64,000 nt of DNA from Treponema porcinum. GTDB taxonomy: Bacteria > Spirochaetota > Spirochaetia > Treponematales > Treponemataceae. The position numbers and the translations under genes were made by a program. Positions 35,111-45,309 of this stretch are shown here, in pieces; the stretch's first letter is position 1, and the number at the start of each line of letters is the position of its first letter. The notes below the pieces were generated by a model. The model was not told where the DNA came from and did no database searches. It saw only the letters and a list, made by a program, of their open reading frames with translations. The stretch is from positions 62,001-126,000 of the forward strand of contig NZ_FUWG01000006.1 of NCBI RefSeq assembly GCF_900167145.1, given 5' to 3'.

Positions 35111-35310
35111 GGTGTATGATGATGATCGGTGGTAACCGGCCAAAGATATTTCGAAAGTATGGAATATCAATGAAGAAATTATTTTCTAGTCCGTTTAATC
35201 ACATCATCATCTTATCCTCAATGCAAATAAAAGTGTGTCTGCGAACGCTGCTTGTATCTGTTGATATAAACAGTGTTCTGGCTTAAAGTGCAACACATTA
35301 AAAATAAGAA

Positions 35311-35346
35311 TGCCGGAAAATACAAAAAATAAAAGCCGGCAAGGAG
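35311..35346 (+). promoter_or_regulatory. Leader hairpin next to the tuf ribosome site
   Basis: TGCCGG (35311-35316) pairs exactly with CCGGCA (35336-35341), placing the AAGGAG ribosome site (35341-35346) at the foot of the stem. Position suggests influence on EF-Tu translation or mRNA stability. Confidence 0.4.
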
Positions 35347-35352
35347 AAAAAC

Positions 35353-36537
35353 ATGGCAAAGGAGAAGTTCGAGAGAACTAAGCCTCACATGAACGTTGGT
35401 ACTATTGGTCACGTAGACCATGGTAAGACAACACTTTCTGCAGCTATCACTTCATATTGTGCTAACAAATATGGTGATAAGGCTCTTAAGTATGACGAAA
35501 TTGATAACGCTCCGGAAGAGAAAGAGCGTGGTATTACAATCAACACTCGTCACTTGGAATATCAGTCAGATAAGAGACACTATGCTCACATCGACTGCCC
35601 GGGTCATGCTGACTACATCAAGAACATGATCACTGGTGCTGCACAGATGGACGGTGCTATCCTTGTTGTTGCAGGTACTGACGGTGTTATGCCTCAGACA
35701 CGCGAGCACCTTTTGCTTGCACGTCAGGTAGGTGTACCGAAGATTATCGTATTCCTGAACAAGGCTGATATTGCTGATCCAGATATGCTTGAACTTTGTG
35801 TTGAGGATGTTAAGGATTGTCTTAAGGAATACGGCTTTGCTGCTGAAACTCCAATCATTCAGGGTTCTGCATTCAAGGCTTTGAACGAAGCTTCTAATCC
35901 TGAAAACACAAAATGCATCGAAGAATTGCTTACTGCTATGGACTCTTGGTTCGATGACCCGGTTCGTGACGAAGACAAACCGTTCTTGATGCCTATTGAA
36001 GACATCTTCACAATCTCTGGACGCGGTACTGTAGTTACAGGTCGTATCGAGCGCGGTGTTGTTAATATGAACGACCCGGTTGAACTGGTTGGTATCCGCC
36101 CGACACAGGCTTCTACTGTTACTGGTATCGAAATGTTCCAGAAAACACTTGATCAGGGTATCGCTGGTGATAACGTTGGTATCCTTCTTCGCGGTGTTGA
36201 CAAGAAAGATGTTGTCCGCGGTCAGGTTCTTGCAAAGCCGGGTTCAATCCACCCGCACACAAAGTTCGAGGCTCAGCTGTACGTTCTTACACAGGAAGAA
36301 GGCGGACGCCACTCTTCATTCCGTAACGGTTATCGCCCGCAGTTCTATTTCAGAACTACTGACATCACAGGTACAATTATGCTTGGTGACGGCGTAGAAA
36401 TGGTAAATCCTGGTGACAACGTAAAAGTTATCGGTGAACTTATCCACCCAGTTGCTATGGACGAAGGTCTGAAACTTGCTATCCGTGAAGGCGGTCGTAC
36501 AATCGCTTCAGGACAGGTTACAAAGATTATCGAATAG
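35353..36537 (+). CDS. tuf: Elongation factor Tu
   Basis: A 394-aa GTPase that delivers aminoacyl-tRNA. G1 GHVDHGKT, G3 DCPGHADY, G4 NKAD and G5 GSAFKAL are intact. The switch I segment reads [12 protein letters not shown] instead of the more common GITIxTAHVEY. Domains II and III are complete, ending [14 protein letters not shown]. It directly precedes rpsJ, as in spirochaetes and some other phyla. Expression is probably very high, with a strong AAGGAG ribosome site. Confidence 0.98.
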   Translation: MAKEKFERTKPHMNVGTIGHVDHGKTTLSAAITSYCANKYGDKALKYDEIDNAPEEKERGITINTRHLEYQSDKRHYAHIDCPGHADYIKNMITGAAQMDGAILVVAGTDGVMPQTREHLLLARQVGVPKIIVFLNKADIADPDMLELCVEDVKDCLKEYGFAAETPIIQGSAFKALNEASNPENTKCIEELLTAMDSWFDDPVRDEDKPFLMPIEDIFTISGRGTVVTGRIERGVVNMNDPVELVGIRPTQASTVTGIEMFQKTLDQGIAGDNVGILLRGVDKKDVVRGQVLAKPGSIHPHTKFEAQLYVLTQEEGGRHSSFRNGYRPQFYFRTTDITGTIMLGDGVEMVNPGDNVKVIGELIHPVAMDEGLKLAIREGGRTIASGQVTKIIE

Positions 36538-36549
36538 TTAAAGGTCGGT

Positions 36550-36577
36550 TCAGCCTGTCATTTTTGTGGCAGGCTGA
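36550..36577 (+). promoter_or_regulatory. Intercistronic hairpin between tuf and rpsJ
   Basis: Perfect 8-bp stem TCAGCCTG/CAGGCTGA without a T-run, so probably an RNA-stability or processing element rather than a terminator. rpsJ follows with its own GGAGG. Confidence 0.5.
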
Positions 36578-36602
36578 CTGAGTCCTTTGGAGGATTAAAT
36601 TC

Positions 36603-36911
36603 ATGGCTAATGGAAAGATTCGTGTCAGACTTCGTGCTTTTGACGTAGAACTGATCGATCAGAGTGCTAAGGCCATCGTACAGGCTGTACAGAAAGCAGG
36701 TGCTAAGGTTTCCGGACCAATCCCGCTTCCGACAAGAATCAATAAGGTAACGGTTCTTCGTTCACCTCACGTATATAAAAAGTCACGTGAGCAGTTTGAG
36801 ATGAGAACTCACAAGCGCCTTATCGACATTTTGAATCCTACTACTGACGTAATGGATTCATTAATGAAGCTTGAACTGCCTGCTGGTGTAGCTGTAGAAA
36901 TCAAGCAGTAG
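36603..36911 (+). CDS. rpsJ: 30S ribosomal protein S10
   Basis: A 102-aa head protein and NusB partner in antitermination. [21 protein letters not shown] at the start, [41 protein letters not shown] in the middle (split across the assembly loop) and the terminal [11 protein letters not shown] are standard. It opens the S10 operon. Confidence 0.97.
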   Translation: MANGKIRVRLRAFDVELIDQSAKAIVQAVQKAGAKVSGPIPLPTRINKVTVLRSPHVYKKSREQFEMRTHKRLIDILNPTTDVMDSLMKLELPAGVAVEIKQ

Positions 36912-37002
36912 TTTTTCTGCTGCAAAATAAGGTACGGTCCCTCCGGATCTGGGATGACGGCCTGATAAATAAAAGAACGTATGTTCTTATAGGAGTATCA
37001 GA

Positions 37003-37623
37003 ATGAAAGGTCTGATTGCAAAAAAAGTAGGAATGACACAGGTCTTCGACGAAAGCGGCAACTTAACGCCAGTTACCGTGATCCGCGTTGAACCGAACAC
37101 TGTTGTTGCTACAAAAACAAAGGAAACTTGCGGATACGATGCTGTTGTTCTTGGTGTAGACGATATGAAGTCTAACAAGGCAAATAAGGCATACGCAGGC
37201 ATTTTCCCTGAAAACGTTTCCCCAAAACGTACTTTGAAAGAGTTCCGCGACTTCGAGAAAGAAGTTAAGGTCGGCGATTCTGTCGGTCTGGAGCTGTTCA
37301 ATGAATCACGTTTCCTGGATGTAACTGCCACTTCAAAAGGTAAGGGTTTCCAGGGCGTTATGAAGAGATGGGGCTTCCATGGTGGACGCGCTACTCACGG
37401 TTCAAAATTCCACAGAGAGCCGGGTGGTACAGGTAACTGTACAACGCCAGGTCATTGTTTTAAGAACACAAAACTTCCTGGCCGTATGGGATTCAGACGG
37501 GTTACTGTTCAGAATCTTAAGATTGTAAAAATTGATCCTGAACTGAATGTTATTTTAGTTCGTGGAGCTGTTCCTGGCAACAAAGACTGCACACTCATCG
37601 TGAAGTCCGCAGTAAAGAAATAG
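37003..37623 (+). CDS. rplC: 50S ribosomal protein L3
   Basis: A 206-aa early-assembly protein reaching the peptidyl-transferase centre. MKGLIAKKVGMTQVFDESG, then SKGKGFQGVMKRWGFHGG and HGSKFHREPG, then GRMGFRRVTVQNL are the L3 signature blocks. Start with GGAG at 9 bases. The 91-base gap from rpsJ holds AGAAC/GTTCT and CCC/GGG stems that might be a leader element. Confidence 0.97.
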   Translation: MKGLIAKKVGMTQVFDESGNLTPVTVIRVEPNTVVATKTKETCGYDAVVLGVDDMKSNKANKAYAGIFPENVSPKRTLKEFRDFEKEVKVGDSVGLELFNESRFLDVTATSKGKGFQGVMKRWGFHGGRATHGSKFHREPGGTGNCTTPGHCFKNTKLPGRMGFRRVTVQNLKIVKIDPELNVILVRGAVPGNKDCTLIVKSAVKK

Positions 37624-37641
37624 CACGGAGGAATTAGAATT

Positions 37642-38280
37642 ATGGAAAAGAAAGTCTATTCAACCGATGGTAAAGAACTGCGTACAATCACTCTTGATGA
37701 TAAAGTATTCGGTCTTCCGGTAAATGATGATGTTATTTACTATGCCATCACAAATGAACTTGCTAATATGCGTGTAGGTACAGCCTGTACTAAAGGACGT
37801 GCAGAAGTGCATGGTTCAAACGCAAAGCCGTATAAGCAGAAGGGAACTGGTAATGCCCGCCGTGGTGATAAAAAATCACCTATTATGGTAGGCGGCGGTA
37901 CGATTTTCGGACCAAAACCACGTGATTTCAGCTATTCAATGCCTAAAAAGGCAAAAAGACTTGCTATGAAATCAATTCTTTCTATGCAGGCGCAGAGCGA
38001 TAGATTTACAGTAGTTGAAGATTTTACTGTTGAAAGCGGTAAAACAAAGGATTTGGTAAAAATCCTGGACAATTTTGTAAAAGGCGAGAGAACGGTTATC
38101 GTTCTTAAGGATGACGATGCAAAAATCAAGCAGGCAGGAAGAAACATTCCTTCTTTGTCTTTCCTTTCATACAATCGTCTTAGAGCACATGATTTATATT
38201 ATGCTCGTAAAATTGTTATCCTTGAAGGTGCTGTAAAAAATCTTTCAGATTTTTATGCTGAAGACAAGGAGGCTGAATAA
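37642..38280 (+). CDS. rplD: 50S ribosomal protein L4
   Basis: A 212-aa exit-tunnel protein; in other bacteria L4 represses the S10 operon. The conserved loop reads KPYKQKGTGNARRGDKKSPI and GGGTIFGPKPRDFSYSMPKK. The stop overlaps the rplW start by one base (TAATG), giving translational coupling. Confidence 0.97.
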   Translation: MEKKVYSTDGKELRTITLDDKVFGLPVNDDVIYYAITNELANMRVGTACTKGRAEVHGSNAKPYKQKGTGNARRGDKKSPIMVGGGTIFGPKPRDFSYSMPKKAKRLAMKSILSMQAQSDRFTVVEDFTVESGKTKDLVKILDNFVKGERTVIVLKDDDAKIKQAGRNIPSLSFLSYNRLRAHDLYYARKIVILEGAVKNLSDFYAEDKEAE

Positions 38281-38564
38281 TGAATTATTCTGACATTCTT
38301 ATTAAGCCTGTAGTTACTGAAAAGGCAAATGCTCTCCGCGAGCAGAACAAGTACGTGTTCATCGTACAGCCTTCAGCAACGAAATTACAGATAAAGGAAG
38401 CTGTTGCCAGACTGTTCAACGTAAAGGTTGTTGACTGTACGACAGTGAATGTTATGGGTAAGGTAAAAAGGCTTCGCGGTAAGCCTGGTCGTACCAGCTC
38501 ATATAAAAAAGCAATTGTACGTCTTGCTGCCGGTGAAACAATCCAGGCATTTGAAGGCGTATAA
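38280..38564 (+). CDS. rplW: 50S ribosomal protein L23
   Basis: A 94-aa protein at the tunnel exit and docking site for trigger factor and SRP. ILIKPVVTEKANALREQNKYVF at the start and VARLFNVKVVDCTTVNVMGK in the middle are typical; the basic loop RLRGKPGRTSSYKKA follows. Length is normal. Confidence 0.97.
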   Translation: MNYSDILIKPVVTEKANALREQNKYVFIVQPSATKLQIKEAVARLFNVKVVDCTTVNVMGKVKRLRGKPGRTSSYKKAIVRLAAGETIQAFEGV

Positions 38565-38592
38565 GTTCGCGTAGACTAAGGGGAAAAAGAAA

Positions 38593-39417
38593 ATGGCTCT
38601 TAAGGTATTTAAGCCAATAACTGCAGGTACACGCGGACGCGTAGACCTTGTTAGGGAAGAACTGACAGCCGATACACCCGAAAAAAGATTGGTGTCAGGT
38701 AAAAAGTCTAATGGTGGACGTGGTGCCGGTGGTCGTATTTCTGTACGCCATAAGGGCGGCGGTCACAAAAGACGTTATCGTGAGATTGATTTCAAGCGCG
38801 ATAAACACGGAATTCCGGGAACTGTAAAGACAATCGAATATGATCCGAACCGCAGTGCAAACATTGCTCTGGTGTTCTATGCTGATGGCGACAAACGCTA
38901 CATCATTGCACCAAAAGGACTGCGTGTAGGTCAGAAGATTATGTCCGGCGAAAATGCAACTCCTGTTGTAGGAAATGCAATGCCGCTTGATAAGATTCCT
39001 GTGGGTTTCACTATTCATAATATTGAGCTTACTCTTGGACAGGGCGGACAGCTTGTTCGTTCGGCAGGTGCAAGTGCAATGATTGCCGGTCGTGAAGGTG
39101 ATTATGTTATCGTTCGTCTGCCGTCAAGCGAAATGCGCAAAATCAATGGCAAGTGCTATGCTACCATTGGTGTTGTCGGAAACGAAGAACATATGAACGT
39201 TCAGCTTGGAAAAGCTGGTCATAAACGATGGCTGGGTATCCGTCCTACTGTTCGTGGTATGGCTATGAACCCTGTTGACCATCCGCTTGGTGGTGGTGAA
39301 GGTGCTGGAAAAGGACGTAACCCTGTTACTCCGTGGGGACAGCCTTGCAAAGGTTACAAAACTCGCAACAAACGCAAGCCGTCTAACAAATTTATTGTTT
39401 CACGCCGCAAGAAGTAG
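38593..39417 (+). CDS. rplB: 50S ribosomal protein L2
   Basis: A 274-aa protein needed for subunit joining and peptidyl transfer. The start [17 protein letters not shown], the internal [21 protein letters not shown], and the C-terminal [18 protein letters not shown] containing the essential His region are all intact. Ribosome site GGGGAAA. Confidence 0.98.
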   Translation: MALKVFKPITAGTRGRVDLVREELTADTPEKRLVSGKKSNGGRGAGGRISVRHKGGGHKRRYREIDFKRDKHGIPGTVKTIEYDPNRSANIALVFYADGDKRYIIAPKGLRVGQKIMSGENATPVVGNAMPLDKIPVGFTIHNIELTLGQGGQLVRSAGASAMIAGREGDYVIVRLPSSEMRKINGKCYATIGVVGNEEHMNVQLGKAGHKRWLGIRPTVRGMAMNPVDHPLGGGEGAGKGRNPVTPWGQPCKGYKTRNKRKPSNKFIVSRRKK

Positions 39418-39434
39418 TTGCATAGGAGATAACT

Positions 39435-39719
39435 GTGTCAAGATCTGTTAAGAAAGGTCCTTTTGTAGAGAACAGCCTTTACAAAAAGGTAATAGCAATG
39501 AACAAAGAAGCAGACAGGAAGATGATTAAAACTTATTCCCGCTGCTCTACAATCATACCTGAAATGGTAGGTAATACTATTTCTGTATATAATGGTAAAA
39601 CATGGATTCCTGTGTATGTTACGGAAAACCTTGTCGGTCACAAGCTCGGTGAGTTTGCTCCGACTCGTACATATCGCGGCCATGGTAATACAGACAAGTC
39701 AGCTAAGGCTGGCAAATAA
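39435..39719 (+). CDS. rpsS: 30S ribosomal protein S19
   Basis: A 94-aa head protein at the A-site finger bridge. It starts [18 protein letters not shown] and contains [23 protein letters not shown] and the end [17 protein letters not shown]. It starts 17 bases after rplB. The start codon is GTG. Confidence 0.97.
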   Translation: MSRSVKKGPFVENSLYKKVIAMNKEADRKMIKTYSRCSTIIPEMVGNTISVYNGKTWIPVYVTENLVGHKLGEFAPTRTYRGHGNTDKSAKAGK

Positions 39720-39731
39720 TAGGTGGATATT

Positions 39732-40088
39732 ATGGCTGAGAAAAAAGGTTATGTAGCCACTTCTAAGTTCCTTATCGCTTCACCGACAAAGGTTCGTCCA
39801 GTAGCTCGTGTAATCAATCAGAAACCGTGCACTGTGGCAATGGCGATTCTTGCTAATATGCCGCAGAAGGGAGCTGGTCTTATTAGTGCTACTCTCAAAT
39901 CTGCTATTGCAAATGCTTTGAATGCAAACGATAAGCTTGATGAAGATATGCTTTACGTAAAAGAAATCAGAATCGACGAAGGTCCGAGACTCAAGAGGGT
40001 CTGGTTCCGTGCTCGTGGACGTGCTGATCAGCTTTTGAAACGTATGTGCCATATTACCGTCGTAGTAGACGAAAAGGCGGGGGAATAA
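39732..40088 (+). CDS. rplV: 50S ribosomal protein L22
   Basis: A 118-aa protein of the exit tunnel wall. [18 protein letters not shown], the hairpin region and the terminal RMCHITVVV match the family. The ATG at 39732 is preferred to an upstream GTG because AGGTGG lies at ribosome-site distance. rpsC follows after one base. Confidence 0.95.
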   Translation: MAEKKGYVATSKFLIASPTKVRPVARVINQKPCTVAMAILANMPQKGAGLISATLKSAIANALNANDKLDEDMLYVKEIRIDEGPRLKRVWFRARGRADQLLKRMCHITVVVDEKAGE

Positions 40089-40089
40089 A

Positions 40090-40848
40090 GTGGGTCAGAA
40101 AGTTAGTCCAATCGGTTTGCGCTTAGGCGTAAACAAAACATGGCAGTCACGCTGGTATGCAGATCCTCGTGAGTATGCAGACCTCGTTCTTGAAGATATG
40201 AAAATCAGAAAACTGGTTATGGATCTTCCTGAATGCAAAAATGCTGACATTGCAGAAATTGAAATTGTACGTCATCCGCAGCGTGTAACAATCGTTATTC
40301 ACACAGCTCGTCCGGGTGTAATTATTGGTGTTAAGGGTGCAACTATCGAAAAAATCAGCGGAGACATTCAGGCTCAGCTGACTAAGAAAGTTCAGATCAA
40401 GATTAAGGAAGTTAAGCGTGCGGATGTAAACGCAAGCCTGATTGCCCAGAATATTGGTCGCCAGCTTGCAGGCCGCGGTTCTTACCGCAAGGCTTTGAAG
40501 CAGGCTGTAAGCAATGCAATGCGCGCTGGTGCCCAGGGGATCAAAATTCGTCTTTCAGGCCGTCTTGGCGGTTCAGAAATGACACGTACAGAAGAACACA
40601 AAGAAGGTCGTGTTCCTCTTCACACGCTTCGTGCTGATATTGATTATTCTACTTATGAAGCTCATACAACATACGGAAAAATCGGTATAAAAGTATGGGT
40701 TTATAACGGAATGAACTACGGCATCGAGCAGAATGATGATGCAGGACAGCTTGTCCGCAAGCCGCGTCGTGATCGCCGTGCTGCAGATAAGAACGAAGGT
40801 GCAGATAAGGCTGAAAAATCAGAACCTTCTGCAAAGGCAAGGAGTTAG
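40090..40848 (+). CDS. rpsC: 30S ribosomal protein S3
   Basis: A 252-aa mRNA-entry protein with helicase role. GTG start, [22 protein letters not shown]; the KH domain motif [15 protein letters not shown]; and the C-terminal domain [20 protein letters not shown] and [10 protein letters not shown]. It ends in a longer Lys/Glu-rich tail ([18 protein letters not shown]) than in E. coli. Tightly spaced to rplV and rplP. Confidence 0.97.
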   Translation: MGQKVSPIGLRLGVNKTWQSRWYADPREYADLVLEDMKIRKLVMDLPECKNADIAEIEIVRHPQRVTIVIHTARPGVIIGVKGATIEKISGDIQAQLTKKVQIKIKEVKRADVNASLIAQNIGRQLAGRGSYRKALKQAVSNAMRAGAQGIKIRLSGRLGGSEMTRTEEHKEGRVPLHTLRADIDYSTYEAHTTYGKIGIKVWVYNGMNYGIEQNDDAGQLVRKPRRDRRAADKNEGADKAEKSEPSAKARS

Positions 40849-40851
40849 GTT

Positions 40852-41271
40852 ATGCCACTGAGTCCTAAAAGAGTTATGCACCGTAAGGTGCAGCGCGGTA
40901 GGGAAAAAGGTAATGCTACCCGCGATAACAACATTGACTTTGGCGATATTGCACTTGTTGCAATGGAGCCTACGTGGTTGAGCGCAAAGGTTATTGAGGC
41001 AGCCCGTGTTGCCATTAACCGTAAGCTTGACCGTAAGGGACAGGTTTGGATCAGGGTTTTCCCGGACAAGCCTATTTCTAAAAAACCGGCTGAAGTCCGT
41101 ATGGGTAAGGGTAAGGGCGCTCCTGAATCATGGGCGGCTGTAATCAAACCTGGTATGATTCTTTTTGAGATTGCCGGGGTTGATCTGAAGCTTGCAGAGC
41201 GTGCTCTTGAGCTTGCTTCAAGCAAACTTCCGATAATAACGAAAATTGCTTATAAGCCGACACAGGACTAA
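40852..41271 (+). CDS. rplP: 50S ribosomal protein L16
   Basis: The 139-aa protein of the A-site and central protuberance region. [21 protein letters not shown], the internal [27 protein letters not shown] (in two blocks) and the FEIAGV segment are standard. It starts 3 bases after rpsC. Confidence 0.97.
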   Translation: MPLSPKRVMHRKVQRGREKGNATRDNNIDFGDIALVAMEPTWLSAKVIEAARVAINRKLDRKGQVWIRVFPDKPISKKPAEVRMGKGKGAPESWAAVIKPGMILFEIAGVDLKLAERALELASSKLPIITKIAYKPTQD

Positions 41272-41282
41272 GGAGGAATAAG

Positions 41283-41501
41283 ATGGCTGATTCAAAATCT
41301 AAGAAAAAGAACGACAAAGAACTGTCTTATTCAGAACTTGTTGCAAAACGTGATGCGCTTAAAAAGGAATACATGGACCTCCGTTTCAAGATGGTTGTTG
41401 CCCATGTAGATAACCCGATGCAGAAACGAACAATGCGCCGTGAAATCGCACGCTTGAATACGTTTATCCAGCAGAAAGAAGCTGCTGGAGAGAATAAGTA
41501 G
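41283..41501 (+). CDS. rpmC: 50S ribosomal protein L29
   Basis: A 72-aa two-helix protein near the tunnel exit. LSYSELVAKRDALKKEYMDLRFK and RREIARLNTFIQQKE are the two conserved helices. A short charged N-terminal extension (ADSKSKKKNDKE) is present. GGAGG precedes the ATG. Confidence 0.96.
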   Translation: MADSKSKKKNDKELSYSELVAKRDALKKEYMDLRFKMVVAHVDNPMQKRTMRREIARLNTFIQQKEAAGENK

Positions 41502-41511
41502 GAGCTGAATC

Positions 41512-41787
41512 GTGGAAGAAAATACTGTTCAGACTGTAAAACCGGCAAAACGTTCCTTTGTTGGAGTTGTAACAAGCGACAAGATGGATAAGTCTATCGT
41601 CGTTTCAATTACGACAAAGAAAATGGATCGACTTTACAAGAAGTACGTTACACGTACTAAGAAATATATGGCCCACGATGAAAAGAACGATGCTCACATT
41701 GGTGACACAGTTCGTATCGTGGAATGCAGACCGCTCAGCAAAAATAAGTGCTGGCGTCTTGCTGAAATCGTAGAACGCGCTAAATAA
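41512..41787 (+). CDS. rpsQ: 30S ribosomal protein S17
   Basis: A 91-aa OB-fold primary rRNA-binding protein. FVGVVTSDKMDKSIVVSI opens the fold; KKYVTRTKKYMAHDEKN and GDTVRIVECRPLSKNKCWRL follow. It starts with GTG after GGAGC. Codes for a short N-terminal extension before the conserved core. Confidence 0.96.
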   Translation: MEENTVQTVKPAKRSFVGVVTSDKMDKSIVVSITTKKMDRLYKKYVTRTKKYMAHDEKNDAHIGDTVRIVECRPLSKNKCWRLAEIVERAK

Positions 41788-41802
41788 GGCAGGAGTTGGA
41801 AT

Positions 41803-42171
41803 ATGATTCAGATGCAGTCATGCATGACAGTTGCTGATAACTCCGGTGCTAAAATCGCTCAGTGTATTAAAGTTCTTGGCGGAACACACCGCAGATATGC
41901 CGGAATTGGCGACATTGTTGTAGTGGCAATAAAGGATGCTATCCCTACGTCAACTATTAAAAAGGGTGCTATTGAAAAGGCAGTGATTGTGCGTCAGGCA
42001 AAAGAATACCGCCGCCCTGACGGAACTTATATTCGTTTTGATGATAACGCCTGCGTTATCGTTGACGACAATAAGAATCCTAAGGGAAAACGCATCTTCG
42101 GACCTGTTGCTCGCGAGCTTCGTGATATGGATTTTATGAAAATCGTATCTCTTGCTCCGGAAGTACTCTAA
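41803..42171 (+). CDS. rplN: 50S ribosomal protein L14
   Basis: A 122-aa bridge protein contacting 16S r[24 protein letters not shown] at the start and [30 protein letters not shown] at the end are diagnostic. Begins the spc group, although no new promoter is apparent in the 15-base gap. Confidence 0.98.
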   Translation: MIQMQSCMTVADNSGAKIAQCIKVLGGTHRRYAGIGDIVVVAIKDAIPTSTIKKGAIEKAVIVRQAKEYRRPDGTYIRFDDNACVIVDDNKNPKGKRIFGPVARELRDMDFMKIVSLAPEVL

Positions 42172-42177
42172 GGAGTT

Positions 42178-42501
42178 ATGGATATGGTAAAAAAATTCAA
42201 AATCCGTAAAGACGATACAGTACAGGTTCTTGCAGGAAAGGATAAGGGAAAACGGGGAACTGTTGTCCGCATTCTTCCTAAAAAGGATGCAGTTATTGTA
42301 TCTGGTGTGAACATTGTTAAAAAGGCAATGAAGAAACGCAGCCCGCAGGATCAGGGCGGTATCGTTGAAATTGAGGCGCCGCTCAACATTTCTAATGTTG
42401 GAATCGTATGTAAGAAATGCGGTCGTCCTGTAAGAATCGGTTACAAAATGGACGGGGACAAAAAAGTCCGCGTCTGCCGTAAATGTGGAGATATACTGTA
42501 A
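42178..42501 (+). CDS. rplX: 50S ribosomal protein L24
   Basis: A 107-aa assembly initiator with a KOW motif ([20 protein letters not shown]). A C-terminal zinc-ribbon-like segment [14 protein letters not shown] and [10 protein letters not shown] contains two CxxC pairs. A second ATG two codons in (42184) is an alternative start. The stop overlaps the rplE start by one base. Confidence 0.96.
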   Translation: MDMVKKFKIRKDDTVQVLAGKDKGKRGTVVRILPKKDAVIVSGVNIVKKAMKKRSPQDQGGIVEIEAPLNISNVGIVCKKCGRPVRIGYKMDGDKKVRVCRKCGDIL

Positions 42502-43052
42502 TGGCTAATTACGTACCTCGGCTTAAGAAAGTCTATAAGGACACTGTCGCTCCTGCACTCGTAAAAGAGTTTAACTATACAACTCCGATGCAGGTTCCTG
42601 CTATCAAAAAGATTGTTGTTAGCATGGGTGTTGGCGAAGCTCTCGCAAATAAGAAACTCCTTGATGCCGCAGTAGCTGACTTGACACAGATAACAGGTCA
42701 GAAAGCTGTTAAAACAAAGGCAAAAAAGAGTATCGCTAACTTTAAGTTGCGTGAGGGCAATGAAGTGGGAGCAATGGTTACATTGCGCGGAACAATAATG
42801 TATGAATTCTTGGACCGCTTGATTAACGTTGCGCTTCCGCGTATTAAGGACTTCCGCGGTATCAAGGCTACTGGCTTTGATGGTCACGGAAACTTCTCAG
42901 TTGGTATTACAGAACAGTTGATATTCCCGGAAATCGACTTTGATAAAATCACTAAGGTTGCCGGTATGAATATTACTATTGTAACAAGTGCAAAGACTGA
43001 TGCAGAAGCTAAGTCATTGCTTGCCAAGTTCAATATGCCGTTCCGTAAGTAG
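42501..43052 (+). CDS. rplE: 50S ribosomal protein L5
   Basis: A 183-aa 5S-rRNA-binding protein of the central protuberance. It begins [23 protein letters not shown], contains [24 protein letters not shown] and ends near FNMPFRK. The ATG within TAATG at 42501 is chosen; an upstream in-frame ATG falls inside rplX and adds non-conserved residues. Confidence 0.97.
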   Translation: MANYVPRLKKVYKDTVAPALVKEFNYTTPMQVPAIKKIVVSMGVGEALANKKLLDAAVADLTQITGQKAVKTKAKKSIANFKLREGNEVGAMVTLRGTIMYEFLDRLINVALPRIKDFRGIKATGFDGHGNFSVGITEQLIFPEIDFDKITKVAGMNITIVTSAKTDAEAKSLLAKFNMPFRK

Positions 43053-43064
43053 AGTGAGGGATAC

Positions 43065-43250
43065 ATGGCTAAGAAATCATTGATAATAAAAGCCGCCCGC
43101 AAACAGAAGTATGAAACACGGCAGTACAACCGCTGCCAGATTTGCGGACGTCCACGTGGATATTTGCGGAAATACAAGATGTGTCGTATTTGTTTCCGTA
43201 AATTAGCAGGTGAAGGCCTTTTGCCAGGCATCACAAAATCAAGTTGGTAG
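43065..43250 (+). CDS. rpsN: 30S ribosomal protein S14, zinc-binding type
   Basis: The 61-aa short (type Z) S14 with the zinc site [20 protein letters not shown], then [18 protein letters not shown]. The cysteine pairs are complete, unlike the longer zinc-free form of enterobacteria. Placed between rplE and rpsH as usual. Confidence 0.97.
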   Translation: MAKKSLIIKAARKQKYETRQYNRCQICGRPRGYLRKYKMCRICFRKLAGEGLLPGITKSSW

Positions 43251-43267
43251 AGTGGTAGGAGAATAAT

Positions 43268-43666
43268 ATGAGTGCATCAGATCCAGTAGCAGATATGCTT
43301 ACTAAGGTTCGCAATGCGGCTGTAGCCCGCCACGAGAAAGTTGATATTCCTGCTTCAAAACTGAAGCTTGAAATCGTTAAGATTTTGAAAACAGAAGGAT
43401 ATATCAAGAATTTTAAGAAGGTTCAGGAAGACGGACATCCAATTATCCGCATCATTCTGAAATATGATGATAGCAATAATCCGGTTATCCACGGAGTAAA
43501 GAAAATTTCTACTCCTGGTCGCCGCGTTTATTCTGGCTATAAAGAATTGCCGCGCGTATTCAACGGATACGGTACAATTATCGTTTCAACTTCTTCTGGT
43601 GTAACTACCGGAAAGAAGGCATCTGAAAAGATGGTCGGCGGTGAACTTATCTGCTCAATCTGGTAA
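43268..43666 (+). CDS. rpsH: 30S ribosomal protein S8
   Basis: A 132-aa central-domain protein and known spc-operon repressor in E. coli. [15 protein letters not shown] opens it; [20 protein letters not shown] and the terminal GGELICSIW are diagnostic. AGGAG precedes the ATG. Confidence 0.97.
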   Translation: MSASDPVADMLTKVRNAAVARHEKVDIPASKLKLEIVKILKTEGYIKNFKKVQEDGHPIIRIILKYDDSNNPVIHGVKKISTPGRRVYSGYKELPRVFNGYGTIIVSTSSGVTTGKKASEKMVGGELICSIW

Positions 43667-43678
43667 TAGGAGGAAGAA

Positions 43679-44218
43679 ATGTCTAAATTAGGTAAGCTTC
43701 CTGTCGTTATTCCAGCGGGCGTTACTGTAACTGTTGCAGACTGCGTTGTTACTGTAAAAGGTCCGAAGGGCGAACTGAAACAGGATTTCAGTAAAGATAT
43801 AAAGGTTGAAGTAAAAGACGGGAATGTTATCGTAACTCCGCTTAACGGAGAAAAACAGACAGGTGCATTCCACGGTCTTTACAGAAATCTTATTAACAAT
43901 ATGGTTGTCGGAGTAACAACAGGATTTACAAAGACTCTTGTAATTACTGGTGTCGGTTATCGTGCTGAAGTTCAGGGAAAGATGCTTATGCTTAACCTTG
44001 GATATTCAACTGATTTCTATGTTGTAATTCCTGAAGGGCTGACTGTAACGGCTGATCCAAGCGGAAAAGTATCTATTTCTGGTATTGACAAGCAGCTGGT
44101 TGGTGAATTCAGTTCTCAGATTCGTAAACTGCGCAAGCCTGAACCTTACAAAGGAAAAGGTATCCGCTACGATAATGAAGTTATCAGACGTAAAGTCGGT
44201 AAGACTGGTGTTAAATAA
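43679..44218 (+). CDS. rplF: 50S ribosomal protein L6
   Basis: A 179-aa protein near the sarcin-ricin loop, built from two repeated domains. [18 protein letters not shown], the [13 protein letters not shown] link and the C-terminal [21 protein letters not shown] are standard. Confidence 0.97.
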   Translation: MSKLGKLPVVIPAGVTVTVADCVVTVKGPKGELKQDFSKDIKVEVKDGNVIVTPLNGEKQTGAFHGLYRNLINNMVVGVTTGFTKTLVITGVGYRAEVQGKMLMLNLGYSTDFYVVIPEGLTVTADPSGKVSISGIDKQLVGEFSSQIRKLRKPEPYKGKGIRYDNEVIRRKVGKTGVK

Positions 44219-44229
44219 GGTGGAGCGCT

Positions 44230-44592
44230 ATGTTTAAGAAACTAAACGATAAAGACAGAAAACGCCTGCACAGAAAGATTCATATTCGCAAGAGTATCTA
44301 TGGTACTGCTGAACGTCCTCGTATGACTGTAACACGCAGCAACAAGAACCTTTCAGTACAGGTGATAAATGATGACGAGGGAAAAACTCTTGCTTCTATT
44401 TCTACTTTGGAAAAAGAGTTTGAGGCACTTAAGCCTAATATTGAAGGTGCTGCAAAACTTGGAGAAGCTTTAGGAGCACGCCTTAAGGATAAGAAGATTA
44501 CGAAAGTAGTCTTTGACCGTAACGGTTATCTTTACCATGGTGTTGTAAAAGCCCTTGCAGATGGAACCCGCAAAGCCGGGATTGAATTCTAG
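44230..44592 (+). CDS. rplR: 50S ribosomal protein L18
   Basis: A 120-aa 5S-rRNA-binding partner of L5. [21 protein letters not shown], then [17 protein letters not shown] and the C-terminal [26 protein letters not shown] are characteristic. Confidence 0.97.
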   Translation: MFKKLNDKDRKRLHRKIHIRKSIYGTAERPRMTVTRSNKNLSVQVINDDEGKTLASISTLEKEFEALKPNIEGAAKLGEALGARLKDKKITKVVFDRNGYLYHGVVKALADGTRKAGIEF

Positions 44593-44601
44593 GAGTCGCT
44601 G

Positions 44602-45114
44602 ATGGAACGCCAGAAATTTGACAAAGATCCAAAAGAGAAGGAGTTTGTTGAAAAACTCGTTACTCTTAACAGAACAGCAAAGACTGTAAAAGGCGGACGC
44701 CGTATGTCTTTTGCTGCGCTCACTGTTGTTGGAGATCAGAAAGGTCGCGTAGGATACGGTTTTGGTAAGGCAAATGACGTATCTGAAGCTATAAAGAAGA
44801 GTGTTGACCGTGCTAAGAGAAACTTGGTTTATATGCCAATGAAGAACGGTACAATACCTCATGAAATTATTGGAAAATATAAGAGCTCATCAGTTCTTCT
44901 GAAACCAGCTTGTTCCGGTACTGGAATTAAGGCGGGTGGTGCGGTTCGTGCCATAATGGATGCTGTTGGTGCTTCTGATGTTATTTCCAAATCTTTGGGA
45001 TCAAGTGCTTCCGTAAACGTTGTTCGCGCAACATTCAATGCTATCCAGAACCTTATGGATGCAAAAACTGTTGCTGCAGGTCGTGGTAAGACACTTGATG
45101 AGTTGTGGGGTTAA
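44602..45114 (+). CDS. rpsE: 30S ribosomal protein S5
   Basis: A 170-aa fidelity protein. The N-terminal dsRNA-binding-like domain has VKGGRRMSFAALTVVGDQKG and VGYGFGKANDVSEAIKKS. The C-terminal part has GTGIKAGGAVRAIMDAVG. The spectinomycin loop region between them shows no obvious deletion. rpmD begins 3 bases later. Confidence 0.97.
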   Translation: MERQKFDKDPKEKEFVEKLVTLNRTAKTVKGGRRMSFAALTVVGDQKGRVGYGFGKANDVSEAIKKSVDRAKRNLVYMPMKNGTIPHEIIGKYKSSSVLLKPACSGTGIKAGGAVRAIMDAVGASDVISKSLGSSASVNVVRATFNAIQNLMDAKTVAAGRGKTLDELWG

Positions 45115-45117
45115 ACT

Positions 45118-45309
45118 ATGGCAAAGGCAAAGAAAGTTAAGATTACTCTTAGAAAGAGTACAATCGGACAGAAACCTGCAGTAGTTGCAACAGTACGCAG
45201 CCTTGGCTTGAAGAAAATCAGTTCATCTGTTATTCAGGAAGAAAACGATGCAGTCAAAGGTATGATTGCAGCAGTTTCTCACCTTGTAACAGTTGAGGAG
45301 GCTAAATAA
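45118..45309 (+). CDS. rpmD: 50S ribosomal protein L30
   Basis: A 63-aa protein: VKITLRKSTIGQKPAVVATVRSLGLKKI is the conserved L30 strand-helix pattern, followed by AVKGMIAAVSHLVTVEE. Its stop overlaps the rplO start by one base. Confidence 0.96.
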   Translation: MAKAKKVKITLRKSTIGQKPAVVATVRSLGLKKISSSVIQEENDAVKGMIAAVSHLVTVEEAK

